Notes: generated by a model from the letters alone, not told the origin. A stretch of DNA of 64,000 bases from Elephas maximus indicus (GCF_024166365.1 NC_064819.1:150542293-150606292); one strand, 5' to 3'; counted from the first letter of the stretch, positions 12,476 to 24,220 are shown. Numbers and translations are program-made.

Positions 12476-12614
12476 TTATGATGAGAAGAAAAATCAGGCC
12501 TGTCTTCCCTGTTGAACTGTGAGCACTCCGACGGCAAGGACCACCATGGTCATCCTTTAGCCCCAACACCTAACATAATATCTCTCCAGCTGTGGGTGTC
12601 TAAGCAAATTTGAA

Positions 12615-12822
12615 GGAGCCCTGGTGGCACGGTAGTTAAGTGCTCAGCTGCTAACCAAAAGGCAGGCGGTTCAAACCCATCAGCTGTTCCCTAGGAGAAA
12701 GATGTGGTAGTCAGCTTCCATAAAGATTACAGCCTTGGAAACTTTATGGGGCAGTTCTACTCTGTCTTATAGGGTCTCTATGAGTTGGAATTGCTTCAAA
12801 GGCATTTTTTTTTTTTTTTTTT
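12615..12822 (+). mobile_element. AfroSINE, intermediate form
   Basis: The head is ggagccctggtggcacggta and gctgctaaccaaaaggcagg, with an internal ataaagattacagccttgga. The tail ends in a run of about eighteen T. Confidence 0.93.
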
Positions 12823-13826
12823 TGGAACAAAGTTTGGAGAACAGAGCAAAATTCAATGTGTGCATCCACTTGCTTCTTAAAAACTTTGCAGTATGCATAC
12901 AACAGGGGGGAACTTTTCGAGTATGTGTTCATTTTGAAAACTATGTGTTGTAGAGTTTGGATGGGAGGTAGATAATGCTCTTATCTGTCTAGTATTGGGA
13001 TGTTTCTTTTATCACAAGTTTTTTAAAAAATACTGTGCTTTCTTGGATTAAAAAAAAAATTTTTTTTTTTTTTGGAATTTTTGGTAATGCCATTTTTTTT
13101 CCAACTAATGGAACGAATGCGGAATCATTGCTGGTAGTTTTTTATTATTTGAAAAAATTGGAGTGCTAATTGCCAGCGGGACATATCAGTCCCATGTTCC
13201 ATAAAGTATATCAACAGCCAGGACATGTTAGTCCCATAGCTCATCACACTTCCTGTTACACTTTAGAGCCATAAAATATCTTACTCAACTTCCCAAAATA
13301 CTAACTAAACATTGCACTTGCTGCGCATAATTGTTATCAGTTTGATTTAGAGTGGGCCATATCAGAACTGACTAGATGGCTCCTAATAACTACAACAATG
13401 TATCGGTACCATGTACCATAAAGCACACCACACACATGTGACATATCAGTCCCATGGCCCCAAGAAGTGCATCACAAACTGTTTCACCCTAAAAATAACT
13501 CATTTACTTGAATATTTCTGAATGCCATTTACTATACCTTCCCAATAACACAAAGGAAATAGTAAACATACCTGTAACCCTTATCTCACTGTACAGAAGC
13601 CAAAAGTTTCAAAAATCACTCCTCCAGAAAGCATCCCCTCATGCAATCGGCTCTCAACACTCAAATGTGGCACCGCAAGTCAACCTCCTTGTTTTTTAGG
13701 CAGTTGCAGCAGTATCCGCCATGACACCAGAGCGTACTAAAGTGGCTCAAATTTCTGCCAATAAACCTCCAGGAGTGGAAAATGTAACACCAGCATATAT
13801 ATCCCACGGTTCATGAAAGGCTTAGG
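12823..13826. other. AT-rich stretch with A/T homopolymers and palindromic motifs
   Basis: An A9T14-like tract at about 13050-13073 is followed by four degenerate copies of a motif like gacatatcagtcccatg at about 13181, 13224, 13398 and 13439. No coding gene is seen. See findings. Confidence 0.5.
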
Positions 13827-14645
13827 TGAAAGTTTGCAGAGAAAAGTAGTTTCTTATTAAAAAATTTGTATACAAATTGTTTCATGACATTGGTTGCAAT
13901 CTCCACAATGTGTCAGCACTCTTCCTCTTTCTACCCCGGGTTCTATGTTTCCATTCATCCAGTTTTCCTGCCCCTTCCTGCCTTCTCATTTTTCCTTTTG
14001 GACAGGTGTTGCCCATTTGGTCTTGTACACTTGATTGATCTAAGGAGCATGTTCTTCTCAGGTGTTTTTTTTATTTTATAGGCCTTTCTAATATTTGGCT
14101 GAAACGTGAACTTCAGGAGTGGCTTCAGTTCTGAGTTAGAAGGGTGCCTGGGGGCCATGGTCTCAGAGGTTCCTCCAGTCTCTGTCAGACCAGTAGGTCT
14201 GGTCTTTTTTGTGAATTTGGATTTTGTTCTACATTTTTCTCCTGCTCTGTCTGGGTCCCTCTATCGTGATCTTGGTCAGAGAGCTAGGTGGTCGTAGTCA
14301 GGCACCATCTAGTTCTTCTCAGCTCAGGCTGGTGGAGGCTGTGGTTCATGTGATCCATTAGTCTTTTGGACTAGTTGTTTCCTTGTGTCTTTGGTTTTCC
14401 TCATTCTCCTTTGCTCCAGATGGGATGGGACCAATAGGTCTATCTTAGATGGCTGCTCGAAAGCTTTAACACCCCAGACACTACTCATATAAGTAGGATG
14501 TAGAACATTTTCTTTATGTAGAACATTTTCTTTATGAACTAAATTATGCCAATTGACTTAGATGTCCCTGAAGCCATGGTTCCCAGCCCTCAGTCCCAGT
14601 AACTCAGTCCCTTGAGGTGTTTGGTTGTGTCTAGGGAGCTTCTCT
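13827..14645 (-). mobile_element. L1 LINE 3'UTR, 5'-truncated
   Basis: Reverse complement of the same 3'UTR as in 6990-7771 and 59990-60765. It starts with cttaggtgaaagtttgcaga (the complement of the L1 3' terminus) and extends to about gtgtctagggagcttc. An 18-bp unit, gtagaacattttctttat, is duplicated in tandem at about 14501-14535. Confidence 0.85.
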
Positions 14646-15655
14646 GACTGTGTCCCCTTTGTATCACAAATCAAATACACTGGAATCTTTTCTTTACTTT
14701 TACCTTTCTCCTTCTGTTAAAACCTCCTACTTTATGTGGTAAATATGAGATTTTTTCCCCCATATAATCTTCACCCCAGGAAATTACCATTATCTATTCT
14801 CTCAGTTCTAAACACTTGAAGGATTGGCAGAACTATTAGTTAAAAATCCATGTTGTCATTCTTCACATTTCGTAGAACAAATTCTGGCCAATATCTAGAG
14901 GGTTTTTTTTTTGTTGTTGTTGTTGTTGTTTTCCTGGTTATGCTGTTCTTGAAGGAGAAAAAAAGTTATATCCCTATCTTGTTATGTTTCTTATAAACCA
15001 TAATAAAGTAGCATAAAAGTGCTCGATTTTATCAGCTTCCTATCCAATCCATAAGCATGGTGATCGAAAGAATTTGTTTTTCTCTCACCAGAGCTGGGAT
15101 TGAAATTAGATTCAATCAAGATGATAATCCTCATGACCTTTGCTGATATTTGAAAAGATAATGCTTTTTTTTTTATTTCTAGGAAAATAAAAATGAAATC
15201 CCTGATCTTAACTTTTTAGGTGCCAGTCTAGCTAGTTACTAGTGATTGATCACTAAAAAATCATAATTCTCTTCTGCTGAGTCTAGACACCACCTCAGAA
15301 TCCTCCGAGCAGCCAGCAGGGGGGATAAACTGCTTGCCATTCCTATTGTCACTGAAGTACCTCATCCGTAGCAGTTTAAGAGGAGAAAATAAATATAATC
15401 CTGTAATATTTACAGAGATATCAGTGCCCTTTCAAATTCTGATTAGTGCTACTAATCCCTATAGACTCTTTCAACGCATTGCTGGAAAATCATGAAATCT
15501 AATTAACTATATTCTAGAAGTGACTTGAGCTGATAATAGCTTAGCAACTAAGGGGGTTTTTTCAGGGATAAGAAGAGATATAACAAAGTCCGCTTAGCCC
15601 CGTTAACAACTAATACTGAGGAAGAAAAAAGAAAAAATTGGAATTCAGACAATAT
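14646..15655. other. Unassigned stretch with a (GTT)n tract
   Basis: A T-run followed by gttgttgttgttgttgtt lies at 14902-14931. The rest has no recognisable feature. Confidence 0.45.
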
Positions 15656-15656
15656 A

Positions 15657-15845
15657 TGTCTACAGAAACCCTGGTGGCGTAATGGTTAAGTGCTATGGCT
15701 GCTAACCAAAGGGTCGGCAGTTCAAATCTGCCAGGCGCTCCTCGGAAACTCTATGGGGCAGTTCTACTCTGTCCTATAGGGTCGCTATGAGTCGGAATAG
15801 ACTTGACAGCACTGGGTTTGGTTTTGGTTTTTAACTGTGTCTACA
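15657..15845 (+). mobile_element. AfroSINE, short form, young-looking
   Basis: Close to the 1411 copy throughout (ggcgtaatggttaagtgcta, then gggtcgctatgagtcgga). Flanked by tgtctaca at 15657-15664 and 15838-15845, a likely short target duplication. Confidence 0.93.
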
Positions 15846-15855
15846 CAAAGAGAAA

Positions 15856-16052
15856 AGTCCCTGGGTCACGCAAACAGTTTGCACTGAGCTACTGACTAGA
15901 AGATTGGCAGTTCAAATCCATTCAGTGGGGTCAGATTGAAAGGACTGGTGATCTGCTTCCGTAAGATTATAGCCATTAAAAACCCTGTGGAGCACAATTC
16001 TACTCTCACACATTTGGGGTTGTGATGAGTTGGAATATACTCAACAGCAACA
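15856..16052 (+). mobile_element. AfroSINE, long form
   Basis: Head gtccctgggtcacgcaaaca, middle gactggtgatctgcttccgt, tail gatgagttggaatatactca. Confidence 0.88.
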
Positions 16053-16245
16053 GTGCTGCAAATGATTAAGCACTGAACTACTAGCTGAAAAGTTAGTGGT
16101 TCAGACCCACCCAGAGGCACCTTAGAAGACCAGCTTGGCAATCTGCTTCCAAAATGTCACAGCCATTGAAAACCGTATGGAGCAGTTCTCTGCACACATG
16201 GGCTCATCATGAATCAGAATTGAATCAATGAACACTAACGACGAC
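16053..16245 (+). mobile_element. AfroSINE, long form, directly abutting the previous copy
   Basis: Head gcaaatgattaagcactgaa, middle cttggcaatctgcttccaaa, tail atcatgaatcagaattgaat. It forms a head-to-tail SINE pair with its left neighbour. Confidence 0.85.
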
Positions 16246-16697
16246 AACTTACAAAGAGATCACAGCATATTTGCTTTTTGAGGCTAGACAGGCAAATTCA
16301 AAGTAAACAAGCAAATACAGTAAAAAGAGGCAAATATATAGGATGGACCCTGCCCACTCCCTTCCTACACCTATGGCAAATATCACTTGTCATTCACAGC
16401 ACTCTCAGGCTGAGCCTAAATGCAACCTTAAAAAGTTCAGTACAGTAGTCCACGTAGCCACTGGTATATGAAGCGAGACTTAGTTATTCTAAGTCTCGTT
16501 TCTATTGCCAAGCTTCTATTAAGTTTTTAATGTATATGAAAACCCAGGACTTTCCAGGGCAGACCTGTGTCTTAAAACTTGCCTCAAGTTAGCTATGAAG
16601 CAGATGAGCTGGTCTCATCCAACTTCCCAATAATAGCAAAGAAACAAGAGAACAATCTTAGATTTTATAACACTCCGTAATGTATAAATAGTTTGCC
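16246..16697. other. Unassigned stretch
   Basis: Contains a short inverted pair, gcgagacttagttattctaa against ttctaagtctcg, at about 16473-16499. No element was recognised. Confidence 0.45.
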
Positions 16698-16887
16698 AGC
16701 ACTGTCCAATAGAACGTTTTGCAATAATAGAAATGTTATACATCTGTGCTGTACAATATGGTAGCCACTAGCCACATGCAACTACTGAGTATTTGAAAAA
16801 TGGTGCTAGTGTGACTAAGAAACTGATTTCCAAATTTAATTTTAATTTAAATAGTCATGTATGGCTGTCATATTGGATAAGTCCGCT
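16698..16887. repeat. Old hAT-like non-autonomous DNA transposon
   Basis: Starts cactgtccaatagaacgttt and ends tattggataagtccgctg, so the ends are imperfect inverted repeats. The interior gtagccactagccacatgca is a common mammalian MER-type sequence. I am not certain of the family name. No target duplication survives. Confidence 0.6.
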
Positions 16888-17062
16888 GTGTATTATCTTG
16901 TCTGATCTTCACAACAACTTGTGAAGTAAATCATCTCCATTAAAAAAAAGGAAAAGAGGCACAGAGGTATTGAGTGACTTGTCAAAGTTGCAAAGCGAGA
17001 AAGTAACCAAATGTATATTTGAATTTGGAATCCAAGTTCCCAGCTCTTTTTATGGCACCATA
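16888..17062 (-). repeat. MIR SINE relic
   Basis: Reads as reverse MIR: cttcacaacaacttgtgaag, then aaagaggcacagaggtattg, then gagtgacttgtcaaagttgc. Confidence 0.7.
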
Positions 17063-17173
17063 TCAAGCTCAAGGCAAGTATGAGTCAAGAGAATACCATA
17101 CCCTAAAACTAGTAATTCTGTGCAGTCTGCCTCACTAAGAGCAGAAAAGGGGCAGCACACCACAAAGACCTGT

Positions 17174-17591
17174 GAAAATCTGAGATTTGTGTGTGTGTGT
17201 GTTTAGGTGAAAGTTTGGAAACCCTGATGGCATAGTGGTTAAGTGCTACAGCTGCTAACCAAAGGTTCGGCAGTTCGAATCCACCAGGCGGTCCTTGGAA
17301 ATTCTACAGGGCAGGTCTACTCTGTCCTATAGGGTCACTATGAGTCAGAATTGACTTGATGGCAACAGCTTAGGTGAAAGATTACAGAGCAAATTAGTTT
17401 CTCATTAAACAAAACACAAATTGTTTTGTGACACTGACTGCCAACCCCATGATGTGTCAACACTCTCCCTTCCTCCACCCTGGGTACCCTGTTTCTAATC
17501 GTCCAGTTTTCCTGTCCCTTCCTGCCTTCTCCTCTTTGCTTTTGGGCTGGTGTGCCCATTTAGTTTCGTACACATGGAAAATCTGAGATTT
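17174..17591 (-). mobile_element. 5'-truncated L1 3' end with 15-bp target-site duplication, interrupted by a SINE
   Basis: gaaaatctgagattt is present at 17174-17188 and 17577-17591. Between the copies is a short piece of L1 3'UTR in reverse orientation (compare 13827-14030), preceded by a GT/T-rich stretch that is the complement of its tail. The SINE at 17203-17380 splits it. Confidence 0.9.
17203..17380 (+). mobile_element. AfroSINE, short form, inserted into the L1 3' end
   Basis: The full short-form SINE (catagtggttaagtgctaca to gagtcagaattgacttgatg) is bracketed by ttaggtgaaag at 17203-17213 and 17370-17380. The duplicated sequence is L1 3'-terminal sequence, so the SINE is younger than the L1. 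Confidence 0.93.
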
Positions 17592-19904
17592 TACCTTACT
17601 GACAAGTTAGCAAATAAATCATACACAGCTTCATGGAAGGTAGCAGTAGACAGAAGACTTCTGGGTCAAAGAGTGAGGACTTTATTATTCATAGCAATAG
17701 CCGTATCCAAGTATCAGCATTTTCTTGCGACAATTTCTCAAGCCCAAATTCTCACAATGATGCAAAGCAGGCCAGATGACATTTGTACATGTCATGGACT
17801 GCAATACAGGAGAGGAACCCAGAGCTTAGGGGACCCAAGTCTTCCATAATGGGTAGTATTATATAGCGTGCCTTCCCCTTGATCCAAAGGGAGACATTAT
17901 CATATTAGACAGTAAGCATGCCTCCCTTTTCCAGCCTCTATCTTCCAAAGCTGTTCTCTATACAAACATTCTTGAAACGACAGTTCAGAAAAAGGCAGTT
18001 CCAAGATATGCATAAGTGTGAGAAACAATATGCTACCCATAAAAGTGACAAACCGGGAGAAAAATAGTCAAGAAAAGGGAGAAAGGGCTAAATAACCATG
18101 TAACAGTTAAAATGTAGGTGTAAGTGTTAAAAATAGGTATGTTTGATAGAAAGACTATGTATTCAAAGTTAAAACCAGAAAATTAATGTGAACATAAATT
18201 TGAAAAAAATAATAGTGCTATATAAATGTGAAGAATCACTGCTATTTTTATTAGGCATCAACAGTACACTTATAAAGTTAAAGTCCCCAAAATTAGAGGC
18301 TACTGCCTCCTTGGAACTGAATCATAAATGTATGCACATTTCCCCCTCCCAGCCACCATTCAAGACAGCCTTCTGTTTTGAGGGATGCTTCCAGGTCACT
18401 GTCCCTATTCCAATTCCTCACCTCCTCTCAGATGTCATTCATTATCCCAGTAGCCAGATGTCCTCTTTACCTGTCTTCCGGAGTACCAGTCCTAATATCA
18501 CCAAATTCTACCTTTAACATATTGAATTAAAGTGAAAAATGGTTTTGGCAGATGTTTCTTGCACCAGCTTGAGAAGCTGCCTCCATATCATGAAAAAAGA
18601 TGAAGAGTTTATAACTTGTAGAAACTATTGGTTGTTGTAAGAGTAAAGTAAATCAGGAATTGAATAACTGGGACTGGAGGGTTCCTACTATTTTATTAGG
18701 TCCAATTAGATACCTCTAGGAAAACAATATTTAAAAATTATTACTTGAGGACAAATCATTGATCCTTATTGAAGAAGCAGTGGCTTCTAACCAATTCTTT
18801 CCTAACCCATTGGCCATAAATTTGTGGAGGTTATAAACCATAGGAAAAAATCCTTGTAAACACTGACTGTAGCACATAATAATAGGATGTTAGACCTGAA
18901 AGCTCAGAAATAATGAATCCTAATTTTATAGATAGGGAAACTGAGACCCAAAAACATGAAGTGTTTTTTCTAGGATCTTGCAACAAACCATCAATAGGTG
19001 GTTGAATGTATTCAATAGATAGGACGAATTCTCTGGAGGCCTTAGCTCTTGACCCCCACCTTTCCATATAATACCCCAGCTCTTGCTTCTCAACCTGAAA
19101 TAGGTTGAGCGAAAAAAAATAGGTACCTACAAACTGCCTTCTTGTAGAACATGCTCGTGGACATAGTTGGAGTGGAGCCAAGTGGCCTGAGACAGTAGTG
19201 CTTCCCCAGGTGGAAGCCCAGTAGGAAACCTTACGCCTGCAGGCAGTTTACATGTTCATTCTCTTGGGTCTACCACAAAGGTAGTTGCAAAGGAGAGAAT
19301 TAAAAAAGAAAAAGAAAAATTGTTCATAGCACAGGAAGAAGCCCAGATCTCTGAGAAATTAAGTGCTTCAGCGATGTCATTAAGCTGGATCGAAGAGGTC
19401 CTTTTTTTTTAGTATTCTCATAAACTTCAAGCACCAGCTCGCTTAAATGACAGGCACTTCACAAAGTTCATTTTTATTATTCTAGCTGAAAAATAAATAA
19501 CACTCCTACAGGTATCCTTCACATTAAAAGGCTTTATTTGCCTGGAATAAACTATTGCCTAAAACCTTACCTATACTTCACAAGAAAAGCACTTTTGCCT
19601 ATTACCTTTCAAAGAGATGTAGCCAGTCTATGCAGGACAAAGAAAAACAATCTGATGAAATAAATGTTGCAACAGGAGCTCAGCAAAAGGTCTCCTAATA
19701 ACCAAAGATGAAATAATTTGACTAATTGTAAAAAGAGCATGGGGATGGTGTCTGACCTCCTGTAACTTCACAAAGGGGAAGGAGAACCAAGATCAACAAC
19801 CCAAGGCTGATTCCTGTGAAGTGGCACAGACATGCCTCTTCTCTCCACCATCTTTACCAAATCTGACACTAACCATCCCTCCCACAATACCCTCTACTTC
19901 TCTG
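17592..19904. other. Unassigned non-coding stretch
   Basis: No gene or classifiable element was found in 2.3 kb. 18880-18990 carries a MIR/CR1-like phrase (taggatgttagacctgaaag, then gatagggaaactgagaccca). Confidence 0.4.
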
Positions 19905-20400
19905 CTGCGCTCAGTAATTCATTGCAATGGCTACACAAGAACTCCCAGACCATATTCATGATTATGGGGTTTATTAGGGAAGTAACAGGTTACAATTCAG
20001 GGTGAGGAAAACTCAAAGACATAGTTCTTCCCAGCTTCTTCCTAGCCACGCTCACAAGCACCCCTCTCCCTGGCCCTTGGCCTCTGCCCAAAGGTGCTCA
20101 GTTTTCTCTCTCCCAGGGCCAGGAAGCCCACTGTGCCGTCTTCTACTGCCAAGTCTCTGCTGCTGAGTCTCTGCTGCCAAGTCTCTGTTGCAGAGTCCCT
20201 CTTTCCTTGGTGGTGGTGGTATTCTTTTTTCCCACCTCTGGGGTGGCTCACTTCAAGCCCGGCAGAATGGTAAAACTGACCGATCCCTTTGGTGGGCCAC
20301 AATTACCCTATCACACAGTCCCACCCAACCACTTGGGTGGGAGTTACAAGACCATGGCTAGAAAGGCCACACAAAAGTGATCTGTGGCACAGCACCAATT
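19905..20400 (-). repeat. LTR-like sequence, family not identified
   Basis: The block from atggggtttattagggaagt to ggtgggccacaattacccta has a GC-rich middle with an imperfect repeat of tgctgccaagtctctg (about 20145-20190). The reverse orientation is suggested by tttatt near the left end, a possible complement of an LTR poly(A) signal. Clean TG/CA ends were not found. Confidence 0.35.
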
Positions 20401-21475
20401 AAATAAATAGCATAATATTAGATTATAACCCAAAGAATGAAATAAATATCCATAAGTTCAGTGATGTAAATAAATGATATAAATAAGTACCAATAGCCCG
20501 TTTTTATAAAAGTAATTTCCCTAAAACTAGAAGCTAAAACTGTCCTTTGAGACTGAATCATAATTGTATATATATATAGGTAGACAGAGAAATAGATGTA
20601 TATATATATATGATTGAATAAACAAATACGTGGAGAAAAAAGAATTCCAAATAATATATGTAGATACTAGCCCCTCCAAGTGATGGAACTTAATTCCCCA
20701 CCTGGAAACCTGGTGGTATAGTGGTTAAGAGTTTGGCTGCTAACCAAAAGGTCAGCAGTTTGAATCTACCAGGTGTTCCTTGAAAACCCAATGGGGCAGT
20801 TCTACTCTGTCCTACAGAGTTTCCATGAGTTGGAATTGATTTGATGTTTGTTTTTTTGGGGAAGGGTGGGTTAGACTTAGGGACTAACTTCCAAAAGATA
20901 GAGCGAGAAGAGGGAAAAAGAGTAGCTTTACAGTGGAGAAACCTGGCAAACACTGCCTTAATCAAGTTGACATCACCAGTGATGTCATATGGATATGATG
21001 TGATGAGGAGGGCACTCCACCTCTGTGGTATTCTTTCCACAAACCTAGAACCCCAGTGTAATCATGAAGAAAGCATCAGACAAACCCAGATTGGGAGAAG
21101 TTCTCCAGGATACTTGGCCAGTACTCCCCAAGACCATCAAAATCATGAAAAACAAGAAAAACCTGAGAAATTGTCACAGATCAGAGAAGGCTGGAGAGGC
21201 ATGACAATTAAATGCAATCTGGTTTCCTGAAACGTAACCTGGAACAGAAGAGCACATTAATGGAAAAATTGGTTGTATTCAAATAAAGCCTGGAGTTTGG
21301 TTAATAGTAATGAAGCAATGTCAGTTTCTTAGTTTTGATAAACATGCTATGGTAACAAAAGATGTTAACAGTGTGGAAAATCGGATGAGGGGTATACAGA
21401 ACTCTCTGTACTACCTTTGCAACTTTTCTGTACATATAAAATTATTCCAAAATAAAAAGTTTATTTAAAAAAAAA
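20401..21475 (+). repeat. Old L1M (L1MB-like) 3' end, interrupted by a SINE
   Basis: The 3' sequence ttggttaatagtaatgaagc, then gatgttaacagtgtggaaaa, then ttattccaaaataaaaagtt is the common eutherian L1M 3'UTR pattern. The same family recurs at 57010-57715. Non-coding remnant. Confidence 0.75.
20702..20860 (+). mobile_element. AfroSINE, short form, within the L1M remnant
   Basis: Head ggtggtatagtggttaagag, then ttggctgctaaccaaaaggt; tail tccatgagttggaattgatt. Its two flanks are contiguous in the related L1M copy at about 57230-57290. Confidence 0.9.
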
Positions 21476-22557
21476 ATCTAGATGGTACAAGATTATCTCA
21501 TTGCATGCTACTGCTGGGAGCATGGCAGAATTTTATAGCTAATGAATGGCCAAATCCAAGGAGCACAGTTAAAGAAGGCCTGGGAAAGCTAAATGAGTTC
21601 AACAGTCAGGGGCAGAGTAGTGACAACAGGCTGTAGAATGAAAAGAAGCACAACATTTGTTCTTGGCTGAACAAACTAAGCGTTATTTGTATAGTGGTTC
21701 GAGAAGCATATGTTTAGAATATACCAAAATCGAGGCCTCCCTTTATAGGTCATCAAAAGTGATAGGGTAAAAAGCCCAAACCAACAAGCTTAGCAGATTT
21801 TACATAAACATAAATGTGTGCCAGCTACCCAATAATGAATATGTTTGATAGTGGCAAAGATTCAAATTACAAATATAAGTTTTAGACAAACTCTTTCAAA
21901 TTTGGAAATTTCTCTAAGTTCTCTTTATCCTATAAATTATCTGGGGTATTATAATAATAACTGACTTTTACATCATCATCATCTCCAAAGTGATGAAATC
22001 ATCTTGCCAAAAGATTGAATCAACTCCCTGCTACCTAAGCCTCTATTACTTCCTTTTCCCAACTACACCATTCTCTGCTTTCAATCCCGAAGGTTTCAGT
22101 CCCAACCCAACCCTCCCTCTGTCCCATCTACATCCCCTGGCCTTAATAAAGAAATCTCAACCACATTTTGAGTCTGAGGCAGCTCAGCTTCCTGTGTTTC
22201 TTGTTTCCTCAGCTTCTGTTCTTTTTGGAATTTTTGGAATTGTCTTCAAAACAATAATCTTTTCAAAATTATTTTTAGTTAAGCGTGGTGAAAAAATTTA
22301 GAAATAGTGGTGACGGTTGCACAAGAGGGTGAATGTAATTAATGACACTGAGCTGTACCCATAAAAATGACTGAAATGACAAGTGTCCTGATGTTTTGTT
22401 TTGCTTTGTTTTTTACCACAATAAAAATTTTACAATGATTGTGTGAATTGAATGGAACTGATTCAATGGGTAAGAAAGCCCAAAATCTGCTTTCTATAAA
22501 AGTTTCATATATATATTGGGAAAATTTGCCCTTTTTCTCCTCATTTTTCCATTGCTG
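21476..22557. other. Mostly unassigned; holds one small ERV-internal relic
   Basis: Apart from 22160-22230 (listed separately), no element or gene was recognised. Confidence 0.45.
22160..22230 (-). repeat. Fragment matching the internal region of the LTR element at 26-28 kb
   Basis: gaggcagctcagcttcctgt and ttcttgtttcctcagctt are the reverse complement of 26965-27015 inside the LTR element. An isolated short piece in opposite orientation. Confidence 0.65.
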
Positions 22558-22938
22558 TTGTTGTTAGGCGCCGTCGAGTCGGTTCCGACTCATAGCGACC
22601 CTATGAACAACAGAACGAAACACTGCCCGGTCCTGCGCCATCCTTACAATCGTTGTTATGCTTGAGCTCATTGTTGCAGCCACTGTGGCAATCCACCTTG
22701 TTGAGGGTCTTCCTCTTTTCCACTGACCCTGTACTCTGCCAAGCATGATGTCCTTCTCCAGGGACTCATCCCTCCTGACAACATGTCCAAACTATGTAAG
22801 ACCCAGTCTCGCCATCCTTGCCTCTAAGGAGCATTCTGGCCGCACTTCTTCCAAGACAGATTTGTTCGTTCTTCTGGCAGTCCATGGTATATTCAATATT
22901 CTTCGCTAACACCACAATTCAAAGGCGTCAACTCTTCT

Positions 22939-23886
22939 TCAGCCTTCCTTATCCATTGTCCAGCTTTCACATGCATATGATGCGATTGAAAATACCATGG
23001 CTTGGGTCAGGCACACTTTAGTCTTCAAGGTGACATCTTTGCTCTTCAACACTTTGAAGAGGCCCTTTGCAGCAGATTTGCCCAGTGCAATGCAATTTTT
23101 GATTTCTTGACTGCTGCTTCCATGGGTGTTGATTGTGGATCCAAATAAAATGAAATCCTTGACAACTTCAATTTTTTCTCCGTTTATCATGATGTTGCTC
23201 ATTGGTCCAGTTGTGAGGATTTTTGTTTTCTTTATGTTGAGGTGTAATCCATACTGAAGGCTGTGGTCTTTGATCTTCATTAGGAAGTGCTTCAAGTCCT
23301 TTTCATTTTCAGCAAGCAAGGTTGTGTCATCTGCATAACGCAGGTTGTGAATGAGTCTTCCTCCAATCCTGATGCCCCATTCTTCTTCATATAGTCGAGC
23401 TTCTAGTATTATTTGTTCAGCGTACAGATTAAATAGGTATGGTGAAAGAATACAACCCTGACGCACACCTTTCCTGACTTTAAACCAATCAGCATTCCTT
23501 TGTTCTGTCCGAACAACTGACTCTTGATCTATGTAAAGGTTCCTCATGAGCACAATGAAGTGTTCTGGAATTCTCATTCTTCGCAGTGTTATCCATAGCT
23601 TGTTATGATCCACACAGTCGAATGCCTTTGCATAGTCAATAAAACACAGGTAAACATCCTTCTGGTATTCTCTGCTTTCAGCCAGGATCCATCTGACATC
23701 AGCAATGATATCCCTGGTTTCACGTCCTCTTCTGAAACTGGCCTGAATTTCTGGCAGTTCCCTGTCGATATACTGTCGCAGCTGTTTTTGAATGATCTTC
23801 AGCAAAATTTTGCTTGCACGTGATATTAATGATATTGTTCTATAATTTCCACATTCTGTTGGATCACCTTTCTTGGGAATAGGCAT
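22939..23886 (-). pseudogene. RTE LINE reverse-transcriptase domain, 315-codon open segment
   Basis: Motifs: NYRTISLISRASKILLKII (about 14), DYAKAFDCVDHNKLW (motif A, about 86), VRKGVRQGCILSPYLFNLYAEQ (motif B; key residues RQGCxLSP) and RYADDTTLLAE (motif C with the catalytic YADD, about 187). The reading frame is shifted by one relative to the endonuclease segment. The ATG at 23886 is internal, not a true start, and the upstream in-frame TAA at 23938-23940 is a lesion. The terminal TGA falls where the family has Arg before a hydrophobic DAFELW-like segment, consistent with CpG decay. Confidence 0.9.
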
Positions 23887-24220
23887 AAATATGGATCTCT
23901 TCCAGTCAATTGGCCAGGAAGCTGTCTTCCATATTTCTTAGCATAGATGAGTGAGCACCTCCAGCGTTGCATTTGTTTGTTGAAACATCTCAATTAATAT
24001 TCCATCAATTCCTGGAGCCTTGTTTTTCGCCAATGCCTTCAGAGCAGCTTGAACTTCTTCCTTCAGTACCTTCGGTTCCTGATCACATGCTACCTCTTCA
24101 AATGGTTGAATATCCACTAATTCTTTTTGGTATAACGACTCTGTGTATTCCTTCCATCTTCTTTTGATGTTTCCTGCATCATTTAATATTTTCCCCCATG
24201 GAATCCTTCACTATTGCAAC

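Noticed and set aside
20690..21040. Minus-strand frame ending in a SINE-antisense peptide
   Set aside because: Formed by an AfroSINE within an L1M remnant. No conservation signal expected.
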